DNA of 64,000 nucleotides from Flavivirga amylovorans (GCF_030540875.1 NZ_JAUOEM010000004.1:124001-188000); one strand, 5' to 3'. Positions 42,469-51,440 are shown, counted from the first letter of the stretch. Made by a program: numbers and translations. Notes: a model not told the origin generated them from the sequence alone.

Positions 42469-43419
42469 ATGCGTACACTAAAATTTAAGAATAATGATGA
42501 GATGCCTGCTTTTGGGCTGGGTACATGGAAATCTGAACAAGGAGAGGTTTATAATGCTGTAAAAACAGCAATAAAAAAGGGATATAGACATATTGATTGT
42601 GCCGCAATTTATGGTAATGAAAAGGAAATTGGTGAAGCATTATCTGAATGTTTCGCAGAAGGCATCGTTACTAGAAAAGATTTGTGGATAACATCAAAAC
42701 TCTGGTGTAATGCACACGCAAAGAAAGATGTGATTCCTGCTTTAAAACAAACGCTAAGTGATCTCCAACTCGATTATTTGGACTTATATCTTATCCATTG
42801 GCCAGTAGCATTAAAAAAAGAGGTGATGTTTGTTTCCGAAAAAGAAGATTTAATTTCTTTAAAGGACCTTCCTAATACTGTAACATGGGAAGCTATGGAA
42901 GAAGCTGTAGCATTAGGTTTAGTAAAACATATTGGTGTTTCTAACTTTGGTAAAAAGGCTTTGGAAGATTTAATTTCAAATTCAAAAATAAAGCCTGAAA
43001 TGAATCAGGTGGAATCTCATCCCTACTTTCAACAAGAAGATTTACTTTCTTTTTGTAAAGATAAAGGCATCCATTTAACTGCATATGCACCATTAGGTTC
43101 TTCAGATAGAGCAGATAAATTTAAAGCTGAAAATGAACCCAAATTATTAGAAGATAAAATTATTGCAGATATTGCTAAATCTAAAGACGCAACACCAGGT
43201 CAGATATTAATTAGTTGGGCATTGCACAGAGGGACTTCAGTTATTCCAAAATCTGTTAATCCAGGTAGAATTGCTCAAAATATCCAAGCAGAACAAATTA
43301 GCTTGTCAGACGAGGATATGCAAAGAATTACCGATTTAGACAAAAACTACAGGTACTTAACGGGAGAACATTGGGTGTTTGAAGGAGGTGCTTACACACT
43401 AGAAAGTATCTGGTCTTAG
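42469..43419 (+). CDS. Aldo/keto reductase
   Basis: This 316-aa NADPH-dependent reductase is a TIM barrel. Family signatures are GYRHIDCAAIYGNEKEIGEA (catalytic Asp and Tyr), LWITSKLWCNAH (Lys), LDYLDLYLIHWPVAL (His) and the C-terminal IPKSVNPGRIAQNIQ cofactor motif. It is closest in pattern to AKR1-like aldehyde reductases. The natural substrate is not evident. It lies 22 bases after one DinB gene and 25 before another, so it is probably cotranscribed. Confidence 0.93.
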   Translation: MRTLKFKNNDEMPAFGLGTWKSEQGEVYNAVKTAIKKGYRHIDCAAIYGNEKEIGEALSECFAEGIVTRKDLWITSKLWCNAHAKKDVIPALKQTLSDLQLDYLDLYLIHWPVALKKEVMFVSEKEDLISLKDLPNTVTWEAMEEAVALGLVKHIGVSNFGKKALEDLISNSKIKPEMNQVESHPYFQQEDLLSFCKDKGIHLTAYAPLGSSDRADKFKAENEPKLLEDKIIADIAKSKDATPGQILISWALHRGTSVIPKSVNPGRIAQNIQAEQISLSDEDMQRITDLDKNYRYLTGEHWVFEGGAYTLESIWS

Positions 43420-43444
43420 CTAAGACATAAAATTATATATACAG

Positions 43445-43954
43445 ATGTTTATTGAAGAAATCATACAACAACTAGAAAACAACCAACAAGTATTTAAAAG
43501 CCTTTTAATGTATAAAAAGGACAAGCAATATTTATGGAGACCCCAGCCAGAAAAATGGAACTTGTTAGAAATTGTATGTCATCTATTAGACGAAGAACGA
43601 GATGACTTTAAAACTCGTGTAGCACATGCACTTGATACTCCCGAAAAACCGTTGGTGCCAATTGATCCTGTCGGGTGGGTTAAAGAAAGAGAATACAGTG
43701 CTAAAAATTACAATGATATACTTTTTGCTTTTTTGGAAGAACGGAAACAATCTGTAATATGGTTAAGAAGTAAGCTGGACGCTAATTGGCAAAGCAAATT
43801 ATCACATCCTGAATTGGGTGATATGTCAGCAAAATTGTTTTTAACGAATTGGTTAGCTCATGATTATTTGCATATAAGACAAATTTTAAGGTACGATTAC
43901 AACTATTTGAAAGAGAAGATAAACCTTGATTTGGGGTACGCAGGTAATTGGTAA
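43445..43954 (+). CDS. DinB-family protein
   Basis: This 169-aa DinB_2-type four-helix bundle has the histidine triad in KWNLLEIVCHLLDEERDDFK (about residue 46) and NWLAHDYLHIRQILRYDYNY (about 140-144). It shows the PVGWVKEREYSAKNYNDIL segment typical of the subfamily. Sequence similarity to the first DinB is low outside the metal site, so this is not a recent duplicate. A GNAT gene follows 15 bases later. Confidence 0.85.
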   Translation: MFIEEIIQQLENNQQVFKSLLMYKKDKQYLWRPQPEKWNLLEIVCHLLDEERDDFKTRVAHALDTPEKPLVPIDPVGWVKEREYSAKNYNDILFAFLEERKQSVIWLRSKLDANWQSKLSHPELGDMSAKLFLTNWLAHDYLHIRQILRYDYNYLKEKINLDLGYAGNW

Positions 43955-43968
43955 GACATTGAATTATT

Positions 43969-44499
43969 ATGACATTTAATATAGAAACAGAACGGTTAAT
44001 TTTAAGAGAACTACGAATGTCCGATTTAGATGGTATGTTCGAGTTAGATTCCGATCCGGAAGTACATAAATATTTAGGGAATAAACCTGTGAAAACTAAA
44101 GAAGAATCTCAAAAGATTATAGAAGGAGTTATTAATCAGTATGCAGAACGCGGTATTGGTCGCTGGGCTTTAATTAACAAGGAAACTCAGGAGTTTATGG
44201 GCTGGTCTGGATTAAGACTTAATACAGAATATAATATGAATGGTTTTACTGAATATTATGATGTAGGTTATAGAATAATAAAACGTTTTTGGGGTAAAGG
44301 TTATGCGACAGAATCTGGTAAAAAAGCTGTTGATTATGCTTTTAAGGTTTTAAAACTTCCAGAATTATATGGTACAACGGAAATGGGAAATCAAGCTTCG
44401 CACAATGCACTTTTAAAAATAGGATTAAAGTATGTTGAGGATTTTTATTGTGAAGAAGAAAAGCTAAATCTTCGTTGGTATAAAATTGAAAATAAATAG
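43969..44499 (+). CDS. GNAT-family N-acetyltransferase
   Basis: This 176-aa acetyl-CoA-dependent acyltransferase is of the RimJ/RimL type. It has the N-terminal TERLILRELRMSDLDGMFEL, the acetyl-CoA loop RIIKRFWGKGYATESGKKAV (the conserved GxGYATE pattern) and the ASHNALLKIGLKYVEDF segment near the C-terminus. The target may be a protein N-terminus or a small amine; it cannot be told. The next gene starts 3 bases after its stop. Confidence 0.9.
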   Translation: MTFNIETERLILRELRMSDLDGMFELDSDPEVHKYLGNKPVKTKEESQKIIEGVINQYAERGIGRWALINKETQEFMGWSGLRLNTEYNMNGFTEYYDVGYRIIKRFWGKGYATESGKKAVDYAFKVLKLPELYGTTEMGNQASHNALLKIGLKYVEDFYCEEEKLNLRWYKIENK

Positions 44500-44501
44500 T
44501 T

Positions 44502-44852
44502 ATGCAAAAACAATGTTTAGAATGCGGAGATACTATCGTTGGTAGAATAGATAAGAAATTCTGTAGTGATGGTTGTCGAAATGCGTATAACAATCGTGTA
44601 AATAAAGACAGTAAAAACCTAATTCGTAATACGAATAACAGATTACGTAAAAATTATAGAATTTTAGAGACACTCAACCCAGAGCAAAAAACAAAAACAT
44701 CTCGTGCAAAACTAATAGAAGCTGGTTTCGATTTCAATTATTTTACAAGTATTTATACAACCAAAGCAGGTACAGTCTATTATTTCGTGTACGATCAAGG
44801 GTATTTACCTTTAGAAGGTGATTATTATGCATTGGTAAAGCGCGAAGGCTAA
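44502..44852 (+). CDS. Zinc-ribbon protein
   Basis: This 116-aa protein has four cysteines, CLECGD (residues 4 and 7) and FCSDGCRNAYNN (about 21 and 25), that form a treble-clef-like zinc site like that of DUF2116/YacG-type small proteins. A basic helix (RNTNNRLRKNYRIL) and a beta-rich C-terminus (TKAGTVYYFVYDQGYLPLEG) follow. It is conserved in Flavobacteriia without known function; nucleic-acid binding is possible. It is probably the last gene of the run starting at 41922. Confidence 0.75.
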   Translation: MQKQCLECGDTIVGRIDKKFCSDGCRNAYNNRVNKDSKNLIRNTNNRLRKNYRILETLNPEQKTKTSRAKLIEAGFDFNYFTSIYTTKAGTVYYFVYDQGYLPLEGDYYALVKREG

Positions 44853-44901
44853 ATCTTGTAACAAATATCAAGAATAAGGACTTATAGTATAAAACCACTT
44901 T

Positions 44902-45615
44902 ATGACATTAGCTTACATTTTTAGTGAAATTCCTATTGCCGTTATTGTTATTCCAATCTTTATTTTATTCGTATTTGCACTATATTATTTTAATAAAAAA
45001 CAAGTCATTTTAAGAAAGCTCTCCAAAACAAGGCATAGAGCGATATCAAGTTTAAAAACAAACGAATTTGTTAAGGTACATGGAAAAGCACTGCATGTTA
45101 AGGAGCCTTTAATAGCACCTTTAAGTAAAAGAAAATGTGTTTTCTATACGATGAAATTAGAAAGAAAGGTAAGCTCGGGTAAGAGTTCATATTGGAAAAC
45201 TGTTGTAGATGAAGAAAAAACGCAAGATTTTTTTCTTGAGCAAAACGGAAGTTATGTTATAGTAAGACCAAAATCGTTTCCCAATAAAAATTATAAGAGT
45301 TTTTTAGTTAAAGATAAAAAAGCATCTTCAGGGGTTTTTAATGATCCAACACCAGAATTTAAAGCATTGCTCAAAGCATACAATATTGATAGTGAGGGGT
45401 TTTTCGGATTCAATAAAAAGCTGAGATATGAAGAAGGGGTTATTGAGATTGGCGAAAAATTAACAGTTGCTGGAATTGCAAAATGGAAAACGTTAAACGA
45501 ACCTATTCCTGAATACGCTTATTCAAAAATTGTGGAATTAATAAGTGATGAAAAGGAAAAGCTTATTATTACTGACCACCCAAATACTTTAAAAGAATCC
45601 AGAATTAAGCTTTAG
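44902..45615 (+). CDS. GIDE-like membrane protein
   Basis: This 237-aa protein has one N-terminal membrane helix (IPIAVIVIPIFILFVFALYY), then a beta-rich domain. In that domain FVKVHGKALHVKEPLIAPLS and KRKCVFYTMKLER match the pattern of the GIDE domain, known from mitochondrial MUL1/MAPL E3 ligases and from bacterial homologues. No RING finger follows, as is usual in bacteria. The C-terminal EEGVIEIGEKLTVAGIAKW is also part of this pattern. Function in bacteria is unknown. The assignment rests on pattern recognition, not a search. Confidence 0.65.
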   Translation: MTLAYIFSEIPIAVIVIPIFILFVFALYYFNKKQVILRKLSKTRHRAISSLKTNEFVKVHGKALHVKEPLIAPLSKRKCVFYTMKLERKVSSGKSSYWKTVVDEEKTQDFFLEQNGSYVIVRPKSFPNKNYKSFLVKDKKASSGVFNDPTPEFKALLKAYNIDSEGFFGFNKKLRYEEGVIEIGEKLTVAGIAKWKTLNEPIPEYAYSKIVELISDEKEKLIITDHPNTLKESRIKL

Positions 45616-45621
45616 CTGTCT

Positions 45622-46089
45622 CTATTTCCAGTTTTGCCCTTTTAAGGCCAAAGCAGCTTTTAGTATATCTTTTTGACTTATTTGCCCGACCAATTTACCA
45701 TTTTCAACAATAGGGAAACGTCTTCGTTTAGAAGCGAGAAACTTATTAGCAGCATCAAAAATATTCATATTACCATCAATAGTTTCAACATCTTTTACCA
45801 TATGTTTTTCAACAGTGGCGTTATCCATAGGCATATTATAGTACCTACTCTCGCTTATTTGCTTAATACAATCTCCTTCAGATATAACTCCTATGAGTTC
45901 ATTTTTTTCGTTTATTACAGGAGCTCCAGAAATTCTGTGCTTTATTATAGCATCAATAACTTGTTCAATTCTTTGGTTAGATTTAAACGTAATCAAATTT
46001 GTAGTCATATAATCACTAACCTTAATCAGAGTATTGGGTGTGCTTTTTTGTGTTTTTTTTCGTGAAGCCAGAAAACTCTTTATTCCCAT
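45622..46089 (-). CDS. CBS-domain protein
   Basis: This 155-aa protein consists of two CBS repeats. The first is VSDYMTTNLITFKSNQRIEQ...ISGAPVINEKNELIGVISEG (about 25-80), the second VKDVETIDGNMNIFDAANKF...RRFPIVENGKLVGQISQKDI (about 95-148). Such stand-alone pairs bind adenine nucleotides and act as energy sensors for a partner protein, which is not identifiable here. It converges with the GIDE-like gene, leaving only 6 bases between stops. Confidence 0.9.
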   Translation of the reverse strand: MGIKSFLASRKKTQKSTPNTLIKVSDYMTTNLITFKSNQRIEQVIDAIIKHRISGAPVINEKNELIGVISEGDCIKQISESRYYNMPMDNATVEKHMVKDVETIDGNMNIFDAANKFLASKRRRFPIVENGKLVGQISQKDILKAALALKGQNWK

Positions 46090-46323
46090 GATAATTAATT
46101 TTAGTAATCTTAAATATAGTTATTTTTTTTAAATTTCCCTAAAAATATATTTTTCCTTTGCATGAAGGTTTTAATTAGTAACAATGCGCTATACTAAAAT
46201 AATGATGCATATAATTTAAAAAAAAGACGACTATTTAGCTAAGTCAAAAATAATTAGCATTCTTTTAAGAGTTTAAATGTTAATTTTTTATAGTTTTAGC
46301 ACGTTAAAATAAATATAAGAGGA

Positions 46324-47037
46324 ATGAAAAGATTATTAGGATTGATTTTATTAGTGAGTAGCTTTATGTTAAATGCGCAAAGCAATTCAGAGTTAATAAA
46401 GCATTATGAAGCTTATTACAAGCAAATGAAAGCCCAAGGTGATGTTCAAGGTATTATAAACGGGATGACTCATTTAAATTTATTAGCACCATCTCAAGCA
46501 AGAATAGATACTTTAGCTTATTTATATATGTCTGAGGGTAAATATATGCAAGCGCTTAATACCATTGGAATAAAAAAGAATGCTACCGATTCTGATATTG
46601 CCATTGAGGTGAAGGCATTGTCTTTAAAATCGGTTAAGCAACCAGAATTAGCCATTGAGTTTTTTGAAGAAATGTTTAAGAGGCAGCCAAACGCTTTAAT
46701 TGCTTACGAATTAGCAGAGCTTAATTTGCAAACTCAAAAAATAGCAGAAGCCGAAAAACATATTACTTATGGTTTAGCAAATTCGAAAGACGATATGAAA
46801 AAAGCTTTTTACGAACAACAAACGCCATATGAAGTGTCTTTAAAGGCAGCATTCATGTACTTAAATGCACTAGTTATATATAATAAAGACACAAAGACGA
46901 ATATTGATGCAGCTGTTGACGTTTTAGATGAAACTTTAAAAATAGCACCTAACTTTAATTTAATTCAAATAACAAAAAATGAATTATTAAGGCAAAAACA
47001 AGTTATGCAAGCGCAAGCGGCTCAACCAAAAAAATAG
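46324..47037 (+). CDS. Periplasmic helical-repeat (TPR-like) protein
   Basis: This 237-aa protein has a signal peptide (MKRLLGLILLVSSFMLNAQ). The mature part is helical with TPR-like spacing: DTLAYLYMSEGKYMQALNTI, SLKSVKQPELAIEFFEEMFK and QPNALIAYELAELNLQTQKI. It ends in AQAAQPKK. It is probably a periplasmic scaffold; no specific role can be assigned. It is followed by a strong terminator and stands alone. Confidence 0.7.
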   Translation: MKRLLGLILLVSSFMLNAQSNSELIKHYEAYYKQMKAQGDVQGIINGMTHLNLLAPSQARIDTLAYLYMSEGKYMQALNTIGIKKNATDSDIAIEVKALSLKSVKQPELAIEFFEEMFKRQPNALIAYELAELNLQTQKIAEAEKHITYGLANSKDDMKKAFYEQQTPYEVSLKAAFMYLNALVIYNKDTKTNIDAAVDVLDETLKIAPNFNLIQITKNELLRQKQVMQAQAAQPKK

Positions 47038-47054
47038 AAATAACAAAACAAGTC

Positions 47055-47091
47055 AAAAAAAGGATTAGCACTTTAGTACTAATCCTTTTTT
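47055..47091 (+). terminator. Terminator after TPR-like gene
   Basis: AAAAAAGGATTAG (47055-47067) pairs with CTAATCCTTTTTT (47079-47091) around a 11-base loop; it is symmetric and may work on both strands. Confidence 0.85.
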
Positions 47092-47103
47092 GTTTATGAG
47101 CTC

Positions 47104-47204
47104 ATTTAGACTTTTTTGAGTTGCATAGCAGGGCTACGGAAGGAAAAAAAGACAAAAACAGAGCTGAAAACAGCCATTTTTTAGTAAATTGAAAAAGTCT
47201 AAAT
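47104..47204. repeat. 101-base element with 13-bp perfect inverted ends
   Basis: ATTTAGACTTTTT (47104-47116) and AAAAAGTCTAAAT (47192-47204) are perfect inverted repeats. The inside holds two small hairpins, TAGC-AGG-GCTA (about 47126) and GCTG-AAAA-CAGC (about 47163), and no ORF. It could be a MITE-like element or a structured RNA. Confidence 0.6.
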
Positions 47205-47223
47205 AAGTTCTATATAAATAAAG

Positions 47224-47745
47224 CTATTCAGGCTTTTCAATCTTTCTAGAATCAAACTCTATTTTCTTATTTATTTGTAAATTTAAACTAGAAAAGGCTA
47301 CTAAAAAGTCCTTAATAGTTCCAGTAAGCTCCTTTTTACTTGTGGTAGATAAATTTGATAAACTCTCTAGTTTATATAATTTTGTTTCCAAGGCTGTAAT
47401 TCTGGCAAGAACAGAGGATGATTTTATTTCCTTAGGAGTTTTTAATTTTAATTCCTTTAATAAAGTGTTAATGGCTTCCTTATTATCATTAAAAAAACTT
47501 AAATCACCCTTTTTAATATTGGTTACTGCTTCTTGTAATTGATAATACTCCTGCCAATCCTTAATAACATCTTCCGTTTTTAAATCTAACGCAAAATCAA
47601 TATAGTCAATTCTTGAAATATCCTTTTCTGTTATTTCTTTACTCTCACTATCTTTAGTATTGTCACTAGTGTTGTTTTCTTGATCATTTTTACAAGAAAA
47701 AAATAGGACTAATAGACTTAAAATACTTAAGGTTTTAATACGCAT
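47224..47745 (-). CDS. Lipoprotein of unknown function
   Basis: This 173-aa protein has a lipoprotein signal (LSLLVLFFSC) with Cys18, followed by KNDQENNTSDNTKDSESKEI, a charged linker. The rest is helical with coiled-coil character (ITALETKLYKLESLSNLSTT). No domain is recognised. The acidic residues soon after the Cys could allow surface export. It is likely monocistronic, divergent from the HupE/UreJ gene. Confidence 0.65.
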   Translation of the reverse strand: MRIKTLSILSLLVLFFSCKNDQENNTSDNTKDSESKEITEKDISRIDYIDFALDLKTEDVIKDWQEYYQLQEAVTNIKKGDLSFFNDNKEAINTLLKELKLKTPKEIKSSSVLARITALETKLYKLESLSNLSTTSKKELTGTIKDFLVAFSSLNLQINKKIEFDSRKIEKPE

Positions 47746-47834
47746 TGTACTTTGTTTAAAAGGTGCTATACAAAGATATACTCTTTCAATTAGATAAAAA
47801 ATATAATACCATTTTAAAAGAATCTAATTAATTG

Positions 47835-47842
47835 TATATTTG
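47835..47842 (+). promoter_or_regulatory. -7 box of the HupE/UreJ-like gene
   Basis: TATATTTG, an exact -7 match, overlaps the TTG that would be the longest start, so translation must begin downstream at the ATG at 47870. Confidence 0.5.
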
Positions 47843-47869
47843 AAAAATTCCCCTAATCTTATAATTAGT

Positions 47870-48460
47870 ATGCTTGGAAATTTTTGGTTTAATGTAGAGT
47901 ATGGTATTAATCATGTATTAGATATTAATGCATACGATCATGTTTTGTTTCTTATTGTTTTAACCGTTCCGTATGTGTTTAAAGATTGGAAACGTGTATT
48001 GTTACTGGTTTCTATGTTTACCTTGGGACATACGCTATCACTTATTTTAGCAGCTTATGGTGTGGTTCGTATAAATTCACAAATTGTAGAGTTTTTAATC
48101 CCTATTACTATTTTAATCGTAGCGCTTTTTAATGTCTTAACTTCTGGGAAAGGAGCACAAAAAGAAAGAGTAGGTGTCTTATTTTTATCAACACTGTTCT
48201 TTGGTTTGGTGCATGGTTTAGGATTCGCTCGCGAATTTCAGATGTTTTTAGGCGATTCAGATAGTAAATTAGTCTTGCTATTAGAATTTGCTTTAGGAAT
48301 CGAGCTTGCTCAGGTTATTATTGTGTTCCTTGTATTATTTTTAGGTTATATTGTTCAAACTATTTTTAGATTTTCAAAACGCGATTGGATTATGGTTGTG
48401 TCTGCTATTGTTGTTGGTTTGGTTATTCCTATGATATTGAATAGTGATTTCTTATCTTAA
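47870..48460 (+). CDS. HupE/UreJ-family membrane protein
   Basis: This protein has about 196 aa from the ATG at 47870. Six hydrophobic helices are predicted by eye, with the family motifs GINHVLDINAYDHVLFLIVL (HxxxGxDHxLF-type), SMFTLGHTLSLILAAYG and FFGLVHGLGFA; the conserved His residues may bind a metal such as Ni or Co. HupE/UreJ proteins are putative nickel/cobalt permeases, but in Bacteroidota they often occur without hydrogenase or urease, as here. The longer TTG start at 47840 is rejected because it lies in the promoter. Confidence 0.85.
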   Translation: MLGNFWFNVEYGINHVLDINAYDHVLFLIVLTVPYVFKDWKRVLLLVSMFTLGHTLSLILAAYGVVRINSQIVEFLIPITILIVALFNVLTSGKGAQKERVGVLFLSTLFFGLVHGLGFAREFQMFLGDSDSKLVLLLEFALGIELAQVIIVFLVLFLGYIVQTIFRFSKRDWIMVVSAIVVGLVIPMILNSDFLS

Positions 48461-48786
48461 TTAAAAGTGGTTTCTCTACATGTATGCCGAAGGAATTAAA
48501 TAATTAGTGTCATTTTCGTGAAGTAAAAGAAACACAAATATCATTTAAAATGAATATTGATAAGTGAAGCAGGAATTACTAAGCAAAGAAATCTAAAACT
48601 CTTATAGAACTTTCATAAAACTTTAACGAACTAGCGTTGTAATTAAAATACGAACCGATTATCTTCGTTATATCGTTTTGTGTTAAGAATTAGAGCATTT
48701 GTTGAAGAAAAACGCGATTTTTGCGAAGAAGTGATTTTCAAACGTCATTTATCGTTTAACAGAACACTATAATTAGAAATAAATTA
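48461..48786. other. Intergenic stretch, no feature seen
   Basis: This is 326 AT-rich bases before the deaminase gene. I see no ORF of note, no strong hairpin with T run and no match to the repeat families of this window. Confidence 0.5.
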
Positions 48787-49218
48787 ATGCCAGAAAATAA
48801 ACAACTTAAGTACGACAAAGCTTATTTGAGAATAGCGAAAGAGTGGGGGAAATTATCTTATTGTGAGCGTAGACAAGTTGGCGCGATTATTGTAAAAGAT
48901 AGAATGATAATCTCAGATGGTTATAATGGAACACCGTCAGGGTTTGAAAATTTTTGTGAAGATGATGAGGGCTACACAAAATGGTATGTATTACATGCCG
49001 AGGCGAATGCCATTTTAAAAGTAGCAGCTTCTACCCAATCATGTAAAGGTGCCACATTATATATTACAATGTCGCCATGTAAAGAATGTAGTAAATTAAT
49101 TCACCAAGCAGGTGTTGTTAAGGTGGTGTATCATGAAGCATATAAAGATGATTCCGGATTAAAATTCTTAAAGAAAGCAGGAATAGAACTTAAACTAATA
49201 GAAGATTTAAAAGCATAA
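48787..49218 (+). CDS. dCMP/cytidine deaminase-family protein
   Basis: This 143-aa zinc deaminase has the catalytic motif LHAEANAIL (His and Glu) and SPCKECSKLIHQAG (two Cys). The N-terminal region YLRIAKEWGKLSYCERRQVG and the YNGTPSGFENFCED segment match deoxycytidylate deaminase (ComEB-like) rather than free cytidine deaminase. dCMP deaminase makes dUMP for thymidylate synthesis. Its stop overlaps the start of the S41 protease gene (TAATG), a pairing I recall as conserved in Flavobacteriia. Confidence 0.9.
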   Translation: MPENKQLKYDKAYLRIAKEWGKLSYCERRQVGAIIVKDRMIISDGYNGTPSGFENFCEDDEGYTKWYVLHAEANAILKVAASTQSCKGATLYITMSPCKECSKLIHQAGVVKVVYHEAYKDDSGLKFLKKAGIELKLIEDLKA

Positions 49219-50831
49219 TGTCATTTCAAAAAAAATATTTGCCATTGATTTTGGGTGTTGCAATAGCAACAGGCATTTTTGTTGGTGGAAAGCTAAATTT
49301 TAGAGACTCTCCGGATAAATTATTTTCTACAAATAGTAAAAAAGATAAGCTCAACAGGCTCATTGATTACATTGATTATGATTATGTTGATGAGATAAAT
49401 ACCGATAGCATTGTTGATGTCACGGTTAATGGTATTTTAGATAATTTAGATCCGCATTCTGTATACATTCCTAAAGAAGCCATGGAGCGTGTTGCTGAAG
49501 AGATGAAAGGAGATTTTGTAGGCATCGGTGTTAGTTTTTATCCTTATAAGGATACTATTGCAGTTATTAGAGCTATAGAAGGAGGGCCTAGTGCTAAAGT
49601 AGGCATTAAAGGGGGTGATAGGATTATTATGGCAGATAATGATACGCTATTTGGAGATAAGTTGAACGATGGCGAAATGGTTAAAAAACTAAAAGGGCCA
49701 ATAAATACTAAAGTTCATTTAAAAGTATACAGAAAAGGTGAGCCAGAACTTTTAAACTTTACAGTAAAACGAGGCAATATACCTATAAAAAGTGTCGATG
49801 CAGCTTATATGCTAACCGAAAAGCTAGGTTATATAAAGATAAATCGTTTCGCAGAATCTACTTATAAAGAGTTTAAAAAAGGTTTAGATAAACTTTTAGA
49901 ATTAGGTGCTACTGAGATTGCCCTGGATTTAAGAAATAACCCTGGAGGTATTTTAGGTATATCTGAGCAAATAGTAGATGAGTTTTTAGAAGACGATAAA
50001 CTTATTTTATTCACTAAAAATAAACGTGGAAATATTGAAAAAAGTTTTGCAACAAGTAAAGGTGATTTTGAAGATGGTGCTGTGTATGTCCTTATAGACG
50101 AGAATTCTGCATCGGCAAGTGAAATTGTTGCAGGTGCATTACAAGATAATGATAAAGGCACTATAGTGGGACGTCGTTCTTATGGTAAAGGGTTGGTACA
50201 ACGCGAAATGGATTTAGGTGATGGTAGTGCCGTACGTTTAACCGTATCAAGATATTATACCCCAACAGGGCGTTCTATACAGCGGTCGTATAAAAATGGG
50301 AATAAAGACTATTATGATGAGTATTTCGATAGATTAGAAAGCGGAGAACTTTTAGATTCTGAAAAGATTAAAGTGGCAGATTCATTAAAGTTTACAACAC
50401 CAGCAGGGAAAATCGTGTATGGCGGCGGCGGTATTATTCCAGATGTATTCGTGCCAATAGATAATAGTATGCAAAATGAAACACTTACCTTTTTGCAAAG
50501 ACGAGGGTTTATTGGGTATTTTGTATTTGAAGAATTAGAAAAAGATAGGCACCTTTACGATGGCATTCCTAGACAAGAGTTTATTGATTCGTTTGAAGTG
50601 AGTGACGACTTAGTGTTTGCTTTTCAAGATTATTTAAACGTGCGTACTGACTCTAAAATTACTTTTGTTGCATATCATGATGAAGTAAAACAGTATATAA
50701 AAGCAACACTAGCTGGGCAACTTTATGGCGGTGGAGCTTTTGAGGAAGTCTTCAATCAACGCGATATTATGATCGATGAGGTTATTAGGTTGAGTGATGA
50801 AGACCTTAAATTGACTGAAGAAGAAGATTAA
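49218..50831 (+). CDS. C-terminal processing peptidase (S41 family)
   Basis: This 537-aa protein is membrane-anchored or secreted via MSFQKKYLPLILGVAIATGI. The order is an N-terminal helical part, a PDZ domain (about 95-180; FVGIGVSFYPYKDTIAVIRA, GGDRIIMADND) and the S41 catalytic core, with DENSASASEIVAGALQ (Ser) and RRSYGKGLVQ (Lys, the Ser-Lys dyad). The C-terminal region (about 390-537) is the extension seen in Bacteroidota CTPs. It degrades or matures periplasmic proteins at their C-termini. It is coupled to the deaminase gene by a one-base overlap. Confidence 0.93.
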   Translation: MSFQKKYLPLILGVAIATGIFVGGKLNFRDSPDKLFSTNSKKDKLNRLIDYIDYDYVDEINTDSIVDVTVNGILDNLDPHSVYIPKEAMERVAEEMKGDFVGIGVSFYPYKDTIAVIRAIEGGPSAKVGIKGGDRIIMADNDTLFGDKLNDGEMVKKLKGPINTKVHLKVYRKGEPELLNFTVKRGNIPIKSVDAAYMLTEKLGYIKINRFAESTYKEFKKGLDKLLELGATEIALDLRNNPGGILGISEQIVDEFLEDDKLILFTKNKRGNIEKSFATSKGDFEDGAVYVLIDENSASASEIVAGALQDNDKGTIVGRRSYGKGLVQREMDLGDGSAVRLTVSRYYTPTGRSIQRSYKNGNKDYYDEYFDRLESGELLDSEKIKVADSLKFTTPAGKIVYGGGGIIPDVFVPIDNSMQNETLTFLQRRGFIGYFVFEELEKDRHLYDGIPRQEFIDSFEVSDDLVFAFQDYLNVRTDSKITFVAYHDEVKQYIKATLAGQLYGGGAFEEVFNQRDIMIDEVIRLSDEDLKLTEEED

Positions 50832-51440
50832 TTAGGCTTCTATTTTATCGTGTACCTTAGTGTCTTTACCATCATTCCAAAGTGTTAGAATATCGGTAGC
50901 CACATGCGCACCGCTACCAGAAGCTATGGCAAACTGGCTACGCCACCCAGCAAGTGTACCGGCTACATATAAATTATCTTCAAGTAAATGATCTGTGTTT
51001 TTTAACCAAATCCGATTTTTTTCAATGGGAGATCTTGGATGCCGTTCAATATAATCTTCAAGACCTTTAACAGTCATTAAATTAGTATAACCAACTGCAA
51101 TTACAACAACTTTTGCTGTGTAGGTGTTTTTATTGGCTCTTATTTTAAAAGAATCTTCAGATTTTAACAACTCTAGGACTTTTTCACCTTCAATCTGATT
51201 AACATGCGGGTATAAGTCTGTTAATTGTTTTTTTCCACTTTCTAAAATAGAAGCACCAGTAGTTTCAGGAGTTAGTCCTAATACATTATTAAATAAAGCT
51301 GTTTGAAGGTGTGATGTTTTTTGATGAACTACGATACCAATGCGTTTATCTTTAGCAAAAACTTTGTTTTTAGCAGACCCTAAAACTAAAGCACAAGACA
51401 AACCCGCAGCACCCCCACCAATAATTAAAGCATCATACAT
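50832..51440 (-). CDS. Short FAD-dependent oxidoreductase
   Basis: This 202-aa protein has the FAD-binding Rossmann motif ALIIGGGAAGLSCALVLGSA at the N-terminus, a VVIAVGYTNL second motif and the C-terminal NLYVAGTLAGWRSQFAIAS segment that binds flavin in thioredoxin-reductase-like proteins. The NAD(P)-binding half and the CxxC redox pair of thioredoxin reductase are missing, so this is a minimal FAD-domain protein. The reaction is unknown. It overlaps the stop of the 67-aa membrane protein gene by one base. Confidence 0.8.
   Translation of the reverse strand: MYDALIIGGGAAGLSCALVLGSAKNKVFAKDKRIGIVVHQKTSHLQTALFNNVLGLTPETTGASILESGKKQLTDLYPHVNQIEGEKVLELLKSEDSFKIRANKNTYTAKVVVIAVGYTNLMTVKGLEDYIERHPRSPIEKNRIWLKNTDHLLEDNLYVAGTLAGWRSQFAIASGSGAHVATDILTLWNDGKDTKVHDKIEA

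Noticed and set aside
50832-51440. Naming the FAD protein thioredoxin reductase
   Set aside because: At 202 aa it lacks the NAD(P)-binding domain and the CxxC pair.
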